Source: Cervus elaphus (Eukaryota > Chordata > Mammalia > Artiodactyla > Cervidae). Taken from it: a stretch of DNA of 64,000 nt. Positions within the stretch are counted from its first letter, which is position 1. Each line of letters begins with the position of its first letter. The stretch lies in NCBI RefSeq assembly GCF_910594005.1, contig NC_057820.1:749001-813000 (forward strand), given 5' to 3'. The notes under the pieces were generated by a model. It worked only from the letters and a program-made list of their open reading frames with translations. It searched no databases and was not told the origin of the DNA. A program made the translations under genes and the position numbers. Positions 1 through 9,166 of the stretch are shown here, in pieces.

Positions 1-196
1 GTGCACACAGGGAGGCCGCGTGTAGACACCAGGCTCTGTGCAGACAGGGAGGCCGCGTGCAGACACCAGGCTCTGTGAACACAGGGAGGCTGCGTGCAGA
101 CATCAGACTCTGTGTATGCAGGGAGGCCGCGTGCAGACACCAGGCTCTGTGCACACAGGCAGGCCGCGTGCAGACACCAGACTGTGTCTGCACAGC
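1..196. repeat. 37-bp minisatellite, five copies
   Basis: Five consecutive 37-bp units begin at 1, 38, 75, 112 and 149, each starting GTG and ending near CAGGCTCT, followed by a short partial unit. Units differ by a few substitutions. The array runs off the left edge, so its full length is unknown. It probably lies in a UVSSA intron. The short open frames across it are repeat artefacts. Confidence 0.93.
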
Positions 197-1778
197 CTGT
201 TTTCGCTCTCGCTTCTCTCTGAGTGAGTCCTTGCACACAGATGGAAGGATGGAGGTGCCGTCAGGAGGCCAGGCGCAGGGCGTGGTGGGCTGTACTGTGT
301 CGGTATCTTCGTAGCTCTGCTCCTCCAGGGCGTCTGGCCCCTGGAGCTGCCCGCCTGGCCATCCTATCAGTTTTCTCTGTGTCCTGGGAAGGGTTTCTTG
401 GATGGGAGGTCCAAGGTATCTACTGTAGAAGCCGCAACCTTGACACCTAGTGGAGCTGGGTGAAAAACTCTTAAGTTTGCACATCATCCCCCAGACCTCG
501 TACTCAACTGCATGTGGTGCCCGTGGATGGTCACGGCCTCGGGAGAAAAGCTGCTCAGACCTTTTTCTTCCCCTCCGATGGTTCTAAGTACCCTTCTGAG
601 AGACTTGCCTGTTCTTCCTGTTTCCTTCTTGCCCTCAGGGAACCCCTCCGTCTTCCTCTGATTCCAGGAAACCTGGACTCTGTTTCCCCTGCTCCAGTCA
701 TTTCCTCTCTTTCTGGGGTCAGGTGACGAGGACGTGGATGCACGTCACTCCTCTGTGTGCAGAGAGCTGCCCGTGCGTGTGCGTGGCCGCCTGCCATTGC
801 GCATCCCCGCCGGGCCGTCCTCCCCAGGCTGCTTGCGTCCCCTCTTGTCTTCTGCTGGCTTCTCCATCGCCTCTTCAGTTCTCGTCTCCTGGGTGCCTTG
901 TTCGCTGTCTTTCCTGCCATGCGGAGGAGAGCTCAGAGAGGGCGAGGCCCGCGGGGTGGAGCGCCTCTGGGTCCTGATGGCTCCACCCCCTGCCTCCCGG
1001 GACGCTGGCCCCGTGCTCAGCTGGGAAGGGCTGGCAGGGGTCAGGGACAGCCCGGGCACTGGCACCGGTGGGGCAGGGGGCCTGGTGAATGCGGTCCAGG
1101 GGTGTCAGAGACACAGCCCCCGCCGCTCTGGGCACTCGGCACAGACCCCTGGCCCGCAGAAGTCGGTGTCCGGCAGCCTCGGCAGGGAGAGGCCAGCTGT
1201 GGGGCCCGGACCAGCCGGGCAGATGCTCAGACAGGCTGTGCCGTCACCAGGGGGTCTGTGCAGGGTCACGGGGGTGGTGACCGAGAGCAGACATTTCTGT
1301 GTTCCAGGGCTGGAGGAAGGTCTGGCCGCACCAGGCTCGCAAGCTAGGAAGAAGCCTGGAATGGACACAGACGCCTGTGACCCCACCTCTGCGGCTGCCC
1401 AGCGGCATCGGCTCCGGCCCCACGGGCCCCCAGCCTCACCCCCAAGCCCCAGGTGACGCCCAGGCGGCCCTGTGTGTGCACCCCCCGGGCAGTGCCTGCC
1501 TTGTCCGTCCTGGGGTGGGGACCTGGGGCCCCAAGTCCTCTCTCCTGGCATGCAGGCCAGGCCCGCCCAAAGGAAAGGCCCAAGGCTCCGGGGCCAGAGG
1601 AACAGACGTCAGGGCACTCGAGCCCTGCGTGAGGAGCATGGTGTGAGGCTGGCTCCCCTGGTCCAGGCCCGAGGTGCAGGGGTCAGGGGTCAGGGCCCAG
1701 GGGTGTCCCTGGGGTGGGAGAGGCGGTGGCCGAGGGCGGCCCTGGGCTCCCCGTCCCTGAGCCCTGCTTGCTCTCTAG
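197..1778 (+). other. GC-rich intronic sequence of UVSSA (one doubtful exon inside)
   Basis: This lies upstream of the first UVSSA exon I can recognise. It is GC-rich, with no clear transposon and no protein-like open frame. Overlapping frames on both strands are open only because stop codons are rare in GC-rich DNA. A possible exon at 1308-1452 is listed separately. Confidence 0.5.
1308..1452 (+). CDS. UVSSA: possible UVSSA exon (doubtful)
   Basis: The segment follows a plausible acceptor (pyrimidine-rich tract, then TTCCAG) and ends at CCCCAG before GTGACG. One frame is open from before the segment to its end and contains basic, Ala/Gln/Arg-rich text such as SQARKKPG, which would suit the poorly conserved linker ahead of the C-terminal domain. 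Against it, its end phase does not join cleanly to the PFGVD frame of the exon at 1779, and I cannot recall a family sequence to match it. It may be non-coding. Confidence 0.22.
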
Positions 1779-1851
1779 GGCTCTGCTGGCGCCCGAGCGC
1801 CTGCTGTCCCCTTTGGGGTGGACTGTGCTACTGGGGCCAGGAGGAGCTCAA
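1779..1851 (+). CDS. UVSSA: UVSSA internal exon with apparent 1-base frame break
   Basis: The exon follows CTCTCTAG and ends before GTGAGT at 1852. From 1779 one frame reads ...ARAPAVPFGVD, which I recognise as the UVSSA stretch just before the C-terminal domain. After the GAC codon at 1821-1823 the expected text (L-x-YWGQE) continues only in the next frame: TGC TAC TGG GGC CAG GAG GAG CTC from 1826. The two halves are therefore out of register by one missing base near 1824. The second frame ends with AA, which joins the G at 2414 to give a Lys codon and the correct downstream frame. The exon end also looks some residues shorter than I remember for the human protein. This may be a real lesion, an assembly error, or a sign that this exon is not used. 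Confidence 0.62.
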
Positions 1852-2413
1852 GTGAGTGAGGACCCCGCGCCCCCTGCGCGCAGTGGACACAGCTCTCAGC
1901 ACGCCCACCGAGGCCCATGGGCTCTTGAAGCCCCAGGGCTGGGCGGTGGTCCGGCCCTTCCCAGAGGCCCATGGGCTTTTTGAACCTCCCTGCGGCCCCC
2001 TGAGGGGCCTCCCCTGTCACCGCCCTGATGGTGGAGCTTCAGGACAGTGTGAGGGCTTCAGCCCAGCTCAGCCCATGCTCCCAGCTCTGCCCCAGGCCCT
2101 TGTCACCACCCCCTTCTGTCCTCTGCCTGAGCTCCTGTGGGCCAGGCCCTGGGGCTTTACGAGGAGCTTCCTGGACACTGCTGTGTTGCTGCACCAGCCC
2201 ACACTTTATCTGCAGACCTGAGGGGCAGGGACGCAGGTCTGTGTTTTGTTAACGCTCGTCAGGGAACCCCCCCGCCAGGTCCAGGCCACACTGGGTGTTA
2301 GGCCGCTGAGCTGTGCCTGGCATACCCCTGCCATGCTCGGCATCTTCGCTTCCCCTGGGTGAACTTGCAGGCCCAGCCTTGCTGTGGGCACTGAGCGGTG
2401 GGTCTGTGTGCAG
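1852..2413 (+). other. UVSSA intron
   Basis: This intron runs from GTGAGT at 1852 to GTGCAG at 2408-2413. It is GC-rich unique sequence. I looked for a missing small exon supplying the few residues that seem absent between the flanking exons and saw none. Confidence 0.55.
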
Positions 2414-2597
2414 GTGTGACTCGGAGCGCCGGTTCTGGAAGCCCTGCGAAGTGGATGCCGAGGTGGACAGCGCCGGCGTCTCCGAGGCCCTGAGGAGCCG
2501 CTGCTTCCCCTTCGCGGGGTGGTTTGAGCCCGTGCAGCACCGCTGCCGCGCCCCGCGGCCCGACGGCCAGCTCTGTGCACGCCAGGACCGCCTGAAG
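2414..2597 (+). CDS. UVSSA: UVSSA exon, start of C-terminal (DUF2043) domain
   Basis: UV-stimulated scaffold protein A works in transcription-coupled nucleotide excision repair: it binds stalled RNA polymerase II with CSA/CSB, recruits USP7 to stabilise CSB, and helps load TFIIH. This exon encodes the first part of the conserved C-terminal domain. Recognisable text is CDSERRFWKP, EALRSRCFPFAGWFEPV and CRAPRPDGQLCARQDRLK. It supplies the first two Cys (C-x9-C) of a C2HC zinc-finger-like motif, completed by C-x2-H at the start of the next exon. The acceptor is GTGCAG|G and the donor AAG|GTGGGG. The exon begins with the third base of a codon and ends in phase 0. The frame is fully open and agrees with the three downstream exons. 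Confidence 0.93.
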
Positions 2598-2925
2598 GTG
2601 GGGCTGGGCCGGGTAGCCCGCTGCGGACGGGGCAGGGCTGGGCTGCGCTCCAGCCTTCTGTCACCAGGAACCCCGTGGGCACAGCGCTAGGCCACTGCAC
2701 CTCGGTCCCTGCGTCCCCGCCCATGTGGTGCTGGGCCCGGGGTCCGCGGAGGCGGACTGAGCACAGAGCGCCCTCCCGGCCCGGCTCCGTCCCACTGCAC
2801 CTGGAGGCCCCCGCCTTGTGGGGCATGTGTTGGAGGGCGGGGGGTGTGGGCCGGCCCTCCTCAGAGCCGTTGCTGGGGTGGCCGGCAGCCAGGCCTGCGT
2901 CAGAACGGCTCCGTTCTCTGCGCAG
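2598..2925 (+). other. UVSSA intron (328 bp)
   Basis: This short GC-rich intron has donor GTGGGG and acceptor CTGCGCAG. Nothing else was recognised in it. Confidence 0.85.
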
Positions 2926-3037
2926 TGCCCTTTCCACGGGAAGATCATCCCGAGAGACGACGCGGGCCAGCCCCTCCACGCAGAGGACAGGGCCCGGGAG
3001 CAGAGGCAGCAGCTGCAGAGGCCAGCGGGGCGCCCAG
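2926..3037 (+). CDS. UVSSA: UVSSA exon, C2HC motif completion
   Basis: The exon opens with CPFHGKIIPRDD, the most conserved signature of the UVSSA C-terminal domain. It gives the third Cys and the His of the C-x9-C-x7-C-x2-H motif begun in the preceding exon. It continues with EDRAREQRQQLQRP, a charged, probably helical stretch. The acceptor is CTGCGCAG|TGC and the donor CCCAG|GTGGGT. It starts in phase 0 and leaves one base (G) to be joined with AC of the next exon as an Asp codon. No internal stop is present. Identity is firm because family residues occur in the right order on both sides of correct splice junctions. Confidence 0.94.
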
Positions 3038-4040
3038 GTGGGTCTGGGGGATGAGGGGCAGGCCTGGCGTGAGGACGCCCTCACCTAGCAGCCTCCTGAC
3101 CAGCCCGTGGCACCTGCGGAGGTCAGCTGCTATCTCCAGGACACGGCTCCTGTTGGGTGGCGTGGGTTCCCCTACGGCTAGAAACTGCCTTGTCATCGGT
3201 GGTCTGTTGGGGTTCTGGGTTTTTAAATCTGTGTTTAAGCGTGTGAGGGAACAGGGCGAGGAAGGTAAGTGGCTGAGCCCTGGGGCTGCCTGGAGGCTGC
3301 CAGTCCCCGTCTGCTTGCTCACCTGCTGTCTGGCCAACGTGCGCAGACGGGGCTGTGGGTGCGTGTGGTGTGCAGCGTATGTGGACCGTGTGTGGTATGC
3401 GAGCAGAAGGCCAGGGTCCTGCCCGTGGCCCCAGGCAGTCCCCAGGCTGGGCCTCTGAGCGTGGAGTGCTCTCTTGGGCACATCCTCGGGGCCCCCGTTT
3501 TCTGGCCCATAGGCCAGTTTCATGCAAAATGGACATGGGACTGGGGCCCTTGAGACGCTGTTCTGTACCCTTCATGGAGCTCTCCTCGTGCTGCAGGGAG
3601 CCGGTGCTCCGTCCTGGCGTGGGCCGTGCGCTGTCCGCTGCCTGGCTCCCAGAGGCCCCTGAGCTGCAAGCAAGGTGGGGACCCACAGAAGCGGCCCCCT
3701 GCCAGGGCAGCCCCGGGTACCCTCGGGGTGGGGTGGGGGCCTGACCTGTGTCAGAATCCCATGGTTTGTCAACCTGGGCTGAGGTCTGGAGGCCCCCACT
3801 TTTTTGACAAAGGTCACAGGCTCAGGCCCAGAACCCCCCGAGGCAGAGGGTGGCCGTGTCCTCGGGGCGGTGCTGGCGGCCTGCAGGTCCTAGCCAGGCC
3901 GCGTGTCACTTTAGCAGGTCCTTCCTGCGTCACATGAGATCGGTGTTGGATTTCAGCCTCACAGCAGGGTCAGCCCCTGGGCCCTGGGCCTGGAGGGCGG
4001 CAGGCAGGGCCTGACCTGCTAATCCATGGGCCACAGCCTT
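3038..4040 (+). other. UVSSA intron, 5' part
   Basis: This GC-rich unique sequence forms the first kilobase of a 2.3-kb intron (3038-5351). I saw no coding potential beyond GC-rich artefacts and no identifiable transposon. Confidence 0.6.
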
Positions 4041-4570
4041 CCCTGGTGGCCCACACTCAGGAGCAAATTAAGTGCCTATTTTTTGTGTCAGCCCTGAAGA
4101 GTATCAGGTTCTGCAGCCCTCAGTGACTTGTTAACAACAGGTACCGGGCCGGGGCCGCGGCCGGCGCTGGCCAGTCAGATGTGAAATAGCGTCTCTTTAC
4201 TAACTGCAGTATCGATCCCGCCTCCCTCGCACGCGGGCAATTTTCTTTTCCCTGGCGCTCACCTCGGTGACAATGCGTGCGGGGCTCCAGGGCCCGTCAG
4301 CACGCAGGACGGCCCGCTGCCGGCTCCTATTGATTTTCTTCAAAGGCTTTTAAATTGCTCCTTCATTTTCCTGAGATGCTCATTCCATCTCTACTGGGTG
4401 CCGGCGTTTTTCCGTTGTGTTTAAACAATTGCTCCATTCACTGGGTTCCTAAACTGTGACGCCTTCTCGTTACTGGGAGATAAACTGTTTGGACAGTTTT
4501 CCTTAATCTTGGATTAATCGTTCCTGTATCTGGATTGTGCAGCCCCTTATCCCTTCACTTTAGAAATGAA
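4041..4570. promoter_or_regulatory. AT-rich intronic block, candidate conserved enhancer
   Basis: Within an otherwise GC-rich intron, composition shifts sharply to AT-rich, non-repetitive sequence. It contains homeodomain and SOX-like cores such as GGATTAATCG (4511-4520), TTAAACAATT (4421-4430) and GTTAACAACAGG (about 4130-4141). It resembles no transposon family I know. This combination is typical of conserved non-coding elements near developmental genes; the nearest one is NKX1-1, about 15 kb away. Conservation has not been tested. Confidence 0.42.
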
Positions 4571-5351
4571 CTTGGGGAGGCCACGCCATCTCTGTATCTG
4601 GGCGCCTGGCTCCCCCCCACTGGACGCACCCTGCTCACTGCCAGCCCCTTTGCCAGCTCCGGCTGTCACCGTCGGGGTCTGGGGTGTCTGGCACCCTTCT
4701 GCCAACTGGGGCCAAGGTCCGTAGGTCTGGACAGTGGTAGGGACTGTGTTGGATAGACGCTGAATTTCAGGGACCTCCACACAGCCCTGCCTCTCCCCGC
4801 CCCCCGGGAGAGAAGCAGATTGAGGGGAGTGGACCTTGAGGCCTCTGCCCGTGGGTTGGGAGCTCCTCTCCCGGGTTTGGACTGTTAACGCTTTCCATCC
4901 TGGCAAGTGGGCACACGGACATGGCCCCTGGTGCAGCCAGGGCAGGTGAGGCCAGGCTGGGGCTGGGGGACATTTGTTTCCCTTTGGACCACCTGCTCCT
5001 GCTGTCTTGAGGGGCCTGGGGGAGCTGACACCCTCCTCACCGGGGCCTGGAGCCAAGTTAGCTTCAGGCCAATCAGGAGGCGCGGCGGGCACTGCCCCCT
5101 TGGCCGTGGCTGGCCTGCGCCCACCCTCTGGTAGGGACAGCCCAAGGGCCCCGCTGGGGGCCGAGCAGGCCACAATCCACCTGGAGGCTGACGCAGCCAC
5201 TTGCCTGTGGCCTTGTCCCCCGGCCGCCAGACTTGGTTGCCTTCCTGCCTAGGGGCTCCATGGGGACACCCCCCCTTAACCCCCCACAGAGGGGTCGGGC
5301 CTTGGTGAGGTTGGTGCGGGTGTTTTCTGAAATCTCAGGGTCTGTCTGCAG
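4571..5351 (+). other. UVSSA intron, 3' part
   Basis: GC-rich sequence runs up to the acceptor CTGTCTGCAG at 5342-5351. No repeat or gene was recognised. Confidence 0.6.
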
Positions 5352-5526
5352 ACTGGCAGGACCCCGAATTCCTGAGGGACGTGGAGGCGGCCACCGGGGT
5401 GAATCTGGGCTCGTCCAGGCCTGGCGGGAAAGGCAAGGGCAAGCGGCGGAAGCACCCGGGCCTCACCGACCTCAAGCGGCAGGCTGACACAGCCCGCGCA
5501 CGCATTGCCAAGAAAGTGTTCGCCAA
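5352..5526 (+). CDS. UVSSA: UVSSA penultimate coding exon
   Basis: The exon encodes WQDPEFLRDVEAATGVNLGS, then a Gly/Lys/Arg-rich basic stretch (GGKGKGKRRKHPG), then LTDLKRQADTARARIAKK and VFAK. These match the end of the UVSSA C-terminal domain; the basic segment is a plausible nuclear localisation or nucleic-acid contact patch (inference). The acceptor is TCTGCAG|AC, completing an Asp codon with the G at 3037. The donor is CGCCAA|GTAAGC, leaving AA to pair with G of the last exon as Lys. The frame is open throughout. Confidence 0.94.
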
Positions 5527-6368
5527 GTAAGCGCTCTTCACGGCATCCCGTCCTCTGCCCTGGGTGCTGGGACGCAGGTGGAGGGGCCGCCCACCCAGCG
5601 CCTCACTGTCCGTCTCGCTGCTGTGGCCAGTGCCCGGGGACGGTGCAGTGGCGCCCGCCGGGTCAGCACCCAGGCCTCGGGGTGGGGCTGTCCTCAGGCT
5701 GGACGCTGCGACGGTGCTCCGCTCGCTGCACTGGCCAGGGGATGTGCTCCCAGCGACCACCATGTCTGGGGGGTGCAGAGGGTGGCTTCCTGAGCTCCCC
5801 GCAGAGCCCCTGTGTTGTGGGCACGGGAGTGGCTACATCCAGGGCATCGTGACTCTGGGCTCATGGCTGGTTCCCTGTGGCTCGGCCGGGGTGGAGGGCA
5901 GGGTGGCTGCTGATGCCGGGAGGAGTGTGGCCTGGGGCATTCTCCCTGCGCCCCCCAAGGGTCCCAAGGGGGCTTCCTGCGGCAAGCTGTGTGGCCTGCA
6001 GCGTGCTGTGTGAGAGGCCACGCCGCCTCCCAGGCACAGGTGCCGCCTGTCACGGGAGCCGAGTAGGGCAGCGACGCGCACACGGGCGGCGTGTCTGCTC
6101 TGGGCGGGGGCTGCTGCCTCTGCCCACCTGGCTGGTGGGGGATTGTGCTCTCAAGGGCAAGATTGGGGTCTGGAGGCCGCCCTTGGGGCTCAAGGAGCAG
6201 TGGGAGATGTGCCAGGCCAGGCCAAGGCAGGCGCCACGGCGGGGGGCTCTCACGTGGTCCCAAGTGCAGCAGCCACCCAGCACCGAGGTCCCAGTCCCGC
6301 CAGACTGCAGTTGGGGGCCTGGGGCCCGACCGGCCTCCCTGGTCACATCTCGCTGTGCTTCCCCGCAG
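5527..6368 (+). other. last UVSSA intron
   Basis: This 842-bp GC-rich intron has donor GTAAGC and acceptor CCCCGCAG at 6361-6368. Open frames across it have no family resemblance. No transposon was recognised. Confidence 0.85.
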
Positions 6369-6462
6369 GGCAGCCGTGCAGAGGGTGGTCACCGCCATGA
6401 ACCAGATGGACCAGAAGAAGCATGAGAAGTTTGCAAACCAGTTTAACTACGCCCTAAATTAG
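6369..6462 (+). CDS. UVSSA: UVSSA last coding exon with stop codon
   Basis: After completing a Lys codon, the exon reads AAVQRVVTAMNQMDQKKHEK and then FANQFNYALN followed by TAG at 6460-6462. NQFNYALN is the invariant C terminus of UVSSA. Together with the exons at 2414, 2926 and 5352 it gives an intact C-terminal domain; the N-terminal VHS-like domain lies to the left of the window. The gene is transcribed left to right, convergent with NKX1-1. Confidence 0.95.
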
Positions 6463-6944
6463 GGCCAACCCCATTCATGGTCCCCTGTGGTCGTCAGCGC
6501 CTCCTCTCTGGGTGCGGGCGGTAACAGCAGTCATCATCCAGTGTGTTTAATGCGAGGACTTGGTGCACACTCTAATCTAAATGTCCCAGAGGCGTGGACG
6601 TTCCTGCTGCGGGGACCTCGGCCAGCACTTAGGGGCCGCCTGCCTGGTCGCCTGGGGTGAACCGGGCAGCCTGGCTCCCAGGGGGCATCTTGTACGGCCT
6701 GTGCGCTTTGTGACGTGGTTCAGGGTTGCTCAACGTCCAGGATGAGTGCAGCCCTGCCCTGCCCCCAGCCTTCTCCCCTTCTCCTCTGGGTCTGCCTGCA
6801 GGACGTTTCCTGTGCCTGGATCACAGCCCCACACGGCCCTGGGTGTGGCTGCCTTCGTGGCAGTGTCCTCAAGGCTGTCCCCTCTGGTGCTGTCAGCGCA
6901 TCGTCCTCTTAGGTTCAGATGATGCTCCGCTGTGTGACAAGACC
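6463..6944 (+). other. UVSSA 3' UTR and flank, no poly(A) signal seen
   Basis: GC-rich unique sequence lies between the UVSSA stop and the first L1 fragment. I found no AATAAA or ATTAAA on the + strand here. The first AATAAA hexamers lie further on, inside the L1, at 8109-8114 and 8147-8152. Confidence 0.5.
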
Positions 6945-7307
6945 ACGCTTACCCGTTCATCATGGACATGTGGGTAGTTTGCACTTTGGGATTATTACAG
7001 ATACCGTTAATGACCGTTTGTGTGCAAGTTTTTGCATGGGCGTATATTTTCATTCCTTTTGGGTTTATGCCTAAAAATGAAATGGGTGGGTTGTATAGTA
7101 ACTGTGTATAACTTTACTGATGAATTGCTGAAATGTTTTCCAAAGCAGCTGCACCATTTACATCCCTACCAGTGCATCTGGGTGCTCATTTCTCCATGTT
7201 CTTGCCACACTTGTTATCATCAGTCCTTTTCATTTTAGCCATCTTAGTAGGTGTGAAGTGGCATCTCATTGTGGTTTTGACTTGCATTTTCCTAATGATG
7301 AATGATG
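6945..7307 (-). mobile_element. L1 LINE, 3' end, minus orientation
   Basis: The + strand reads as the reverse complement of an old mammalian L1 3' region, with text like TTGCATGGGCGTATATTTTC and a high T content. It is the 3'-most piece of the element that continues after the BovB insertion at 7308. Confidence 0.75.
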
Positions 7308-7436
7308 TTCAGTCGCTAAGTCTTGCCCGACTCTGTGACCCCAGGGACTGCATTATGCCAGGCCTCCCTGTCCGTCACCAGCTCCTGGAGTTTGCTCAGA
7401 CTTATGTCCATTGAGTCATGATGCCATCCAGCCACC
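7308..7436 (-). mobile_element. BovB (RTE) 3' fragment inserted in L1
   Basis: The sequence reads GTTCAGTCGCTAAGTC, then GACTCTGTGACCCC, CAGGCCTCCCTGTC and GATGCCATCCAGCCA. This is the reverse complement of the BovB 3' end, and it interrupts recognisable L1 text. It supports a ruminant origin. Confidence 0.82.
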
Positions 7437-9166
7437 TGTGTTGAACATCTTTTCATGTGCTTGTTGGTCATTGTTTATCTTCTTTGGAGAAACATCTAGA
7501 TCCTTTGCCCATTTTCAGTTGAGTTGCTGTTTTGAGTTGTAAGAGCTCTTTGTATATTCTGGATACTAGACCCTTACGGGATTTGTGATTATTTTCCCCC
7601 ATTCCATTTTCTTACAGTGTTCTCTGAAACGCAGAAACTGTGTGTTTCAGAGACAAAACTATTTTGATGTCCTATATGTCTTCTTCATTTTGTCACTTGT
7701 GCTTTTCACATCATAGTTAAGCAGCGGCTGCTTAATCACAAGTCATGAATGTAATTCATGTTTTCTTCTAGGAGTTTTATGATCTTGCTCTTAAACTTAG
7801 GTCTTTGGTGTGGATCAACCATTTTGAGTTAATTTCTGTCTGTGCATCATTTGTGTGGATATCCGGTTGTCTCAGCATTATTTATCAAAAAAATTGTTCT
7901 TTCTCCCATTGAATTGTCTTGGCACCTTTATTGACTGTAAGTTGGCACTAAATGTCTGAATTCATTTCTGGAGTCTCACTTCTGTTCCCTGACCTTGTGC
8001 TGCTACTACACAGTCTTGACTGATGCAGCCTTGTGGGAAGTTTTGAAAGCCTCCGACTTTGTTCTTTTTAAACATTGTTTTGGCCGTTCTGGGTCTTTTA
8101 GATTTCCAAATAAATTTTAGGATGAGCTTGTCGATTTCTGCCAAAAAATAAAAAGGTGTCTGAGATTTTACGGATTGTGTTGACTCTTATGCGAGGATTT
8201 TTTTCAACAGTAAATACTTTGGGGTCCCACATGAACTGTGGTTGGGTGAATCCTTGGGAGGCAGAACCGCAGATGCAGGGGGGGTAGTACCCCCAACCCC
8301 TTTGATGTTGAGGTCAAATGTAATGTCGTCCTAAATTTTAAACTTCGTGAACTTACAGCATCTTTCCATATACTTAGGTTTTCTTTGTATTTTCACAGTT
8401 TTGTAGTTTTTTGTATACCAGCTGTTGCGTTTGTTAAATTTATTTTTAAATGTTTTATTCTGTTTGATGCCATTGTAAATGTGGTTCTCTGAATTTCGTT
8501 TTGGGATTGTTCACTACTAATACCTAGATATTACACTTGATTGTTTCACATTGATCGTATATCCTGAAAGCGCTCAGCTCACTTACTAGTTCTAATAGGG
8601 CTGTGTATGCGTGTGTAGATTCCTTAGGATTTTTTGTACATACTGTCAAGTCATCTGCAAGAGAAAGTTGTGTTTCTCCCTTTGCAGTTTGGATTCCTTT
8701 TATCTCTTTGTCTTGTCTAGTTGCTCTGGCTGGAGCCTCAGAGCAGAGCCGGAGAGAACTGGAGAGAAGAGACCTCTTCTCGTGCCTGATCTGAGAGGAA
8801 GAGCTCTCGGTCTTTTCCCACAGAGTGTGACGGTAGCTGGGCTTTTTGTAGTTGCCGCGTAGCAGGTTGAGGATGTTCCCTTATGTTCCTAGTTTGTTGA
8901 GTGTTTTGTCATGAAGGGAGGTGAAGTTTTGTCAAATGCACGTTCTGTGTCTGTTGAAATGACTGTGTGGTGTCTACCCTTTATTCTGTTGGTGCATCAC
9001 GTTAGCTGCTTTTCACGTGTTGAACCACCCTTGCATTCATGGGGTAAATCCCACATGGTCAGTTCAGTCGTTTGTATATTTCTAGAAATCTGTCCATCTT
9101 ATCTAGGTTATACATACAGTTCATAGTATTCCTTTATAATCATTTATGTTTCCATAAGGTTGATAG
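7437..9166 (-). mobile_element. L1 LINE, ORF2 remnant, minus orientation
   Basis: This is the same L1 continued. On the - strand a frame at 8144-7962 reads EIDKLILKFIWKSKRPR and further on KKNKVGGFQNF, the C-terminal portion of L1 ORF2. The remainder is broken by stops and indels, so the element is old and inactive. Confidence 0.82.

Noticed and set aside
1..196. Regular direct repeats resembling a CRISPR array
   Set aside because: Units are head-to-tail 37-mers without unique spacers in vertebrate DNA; this is a minisatellite.
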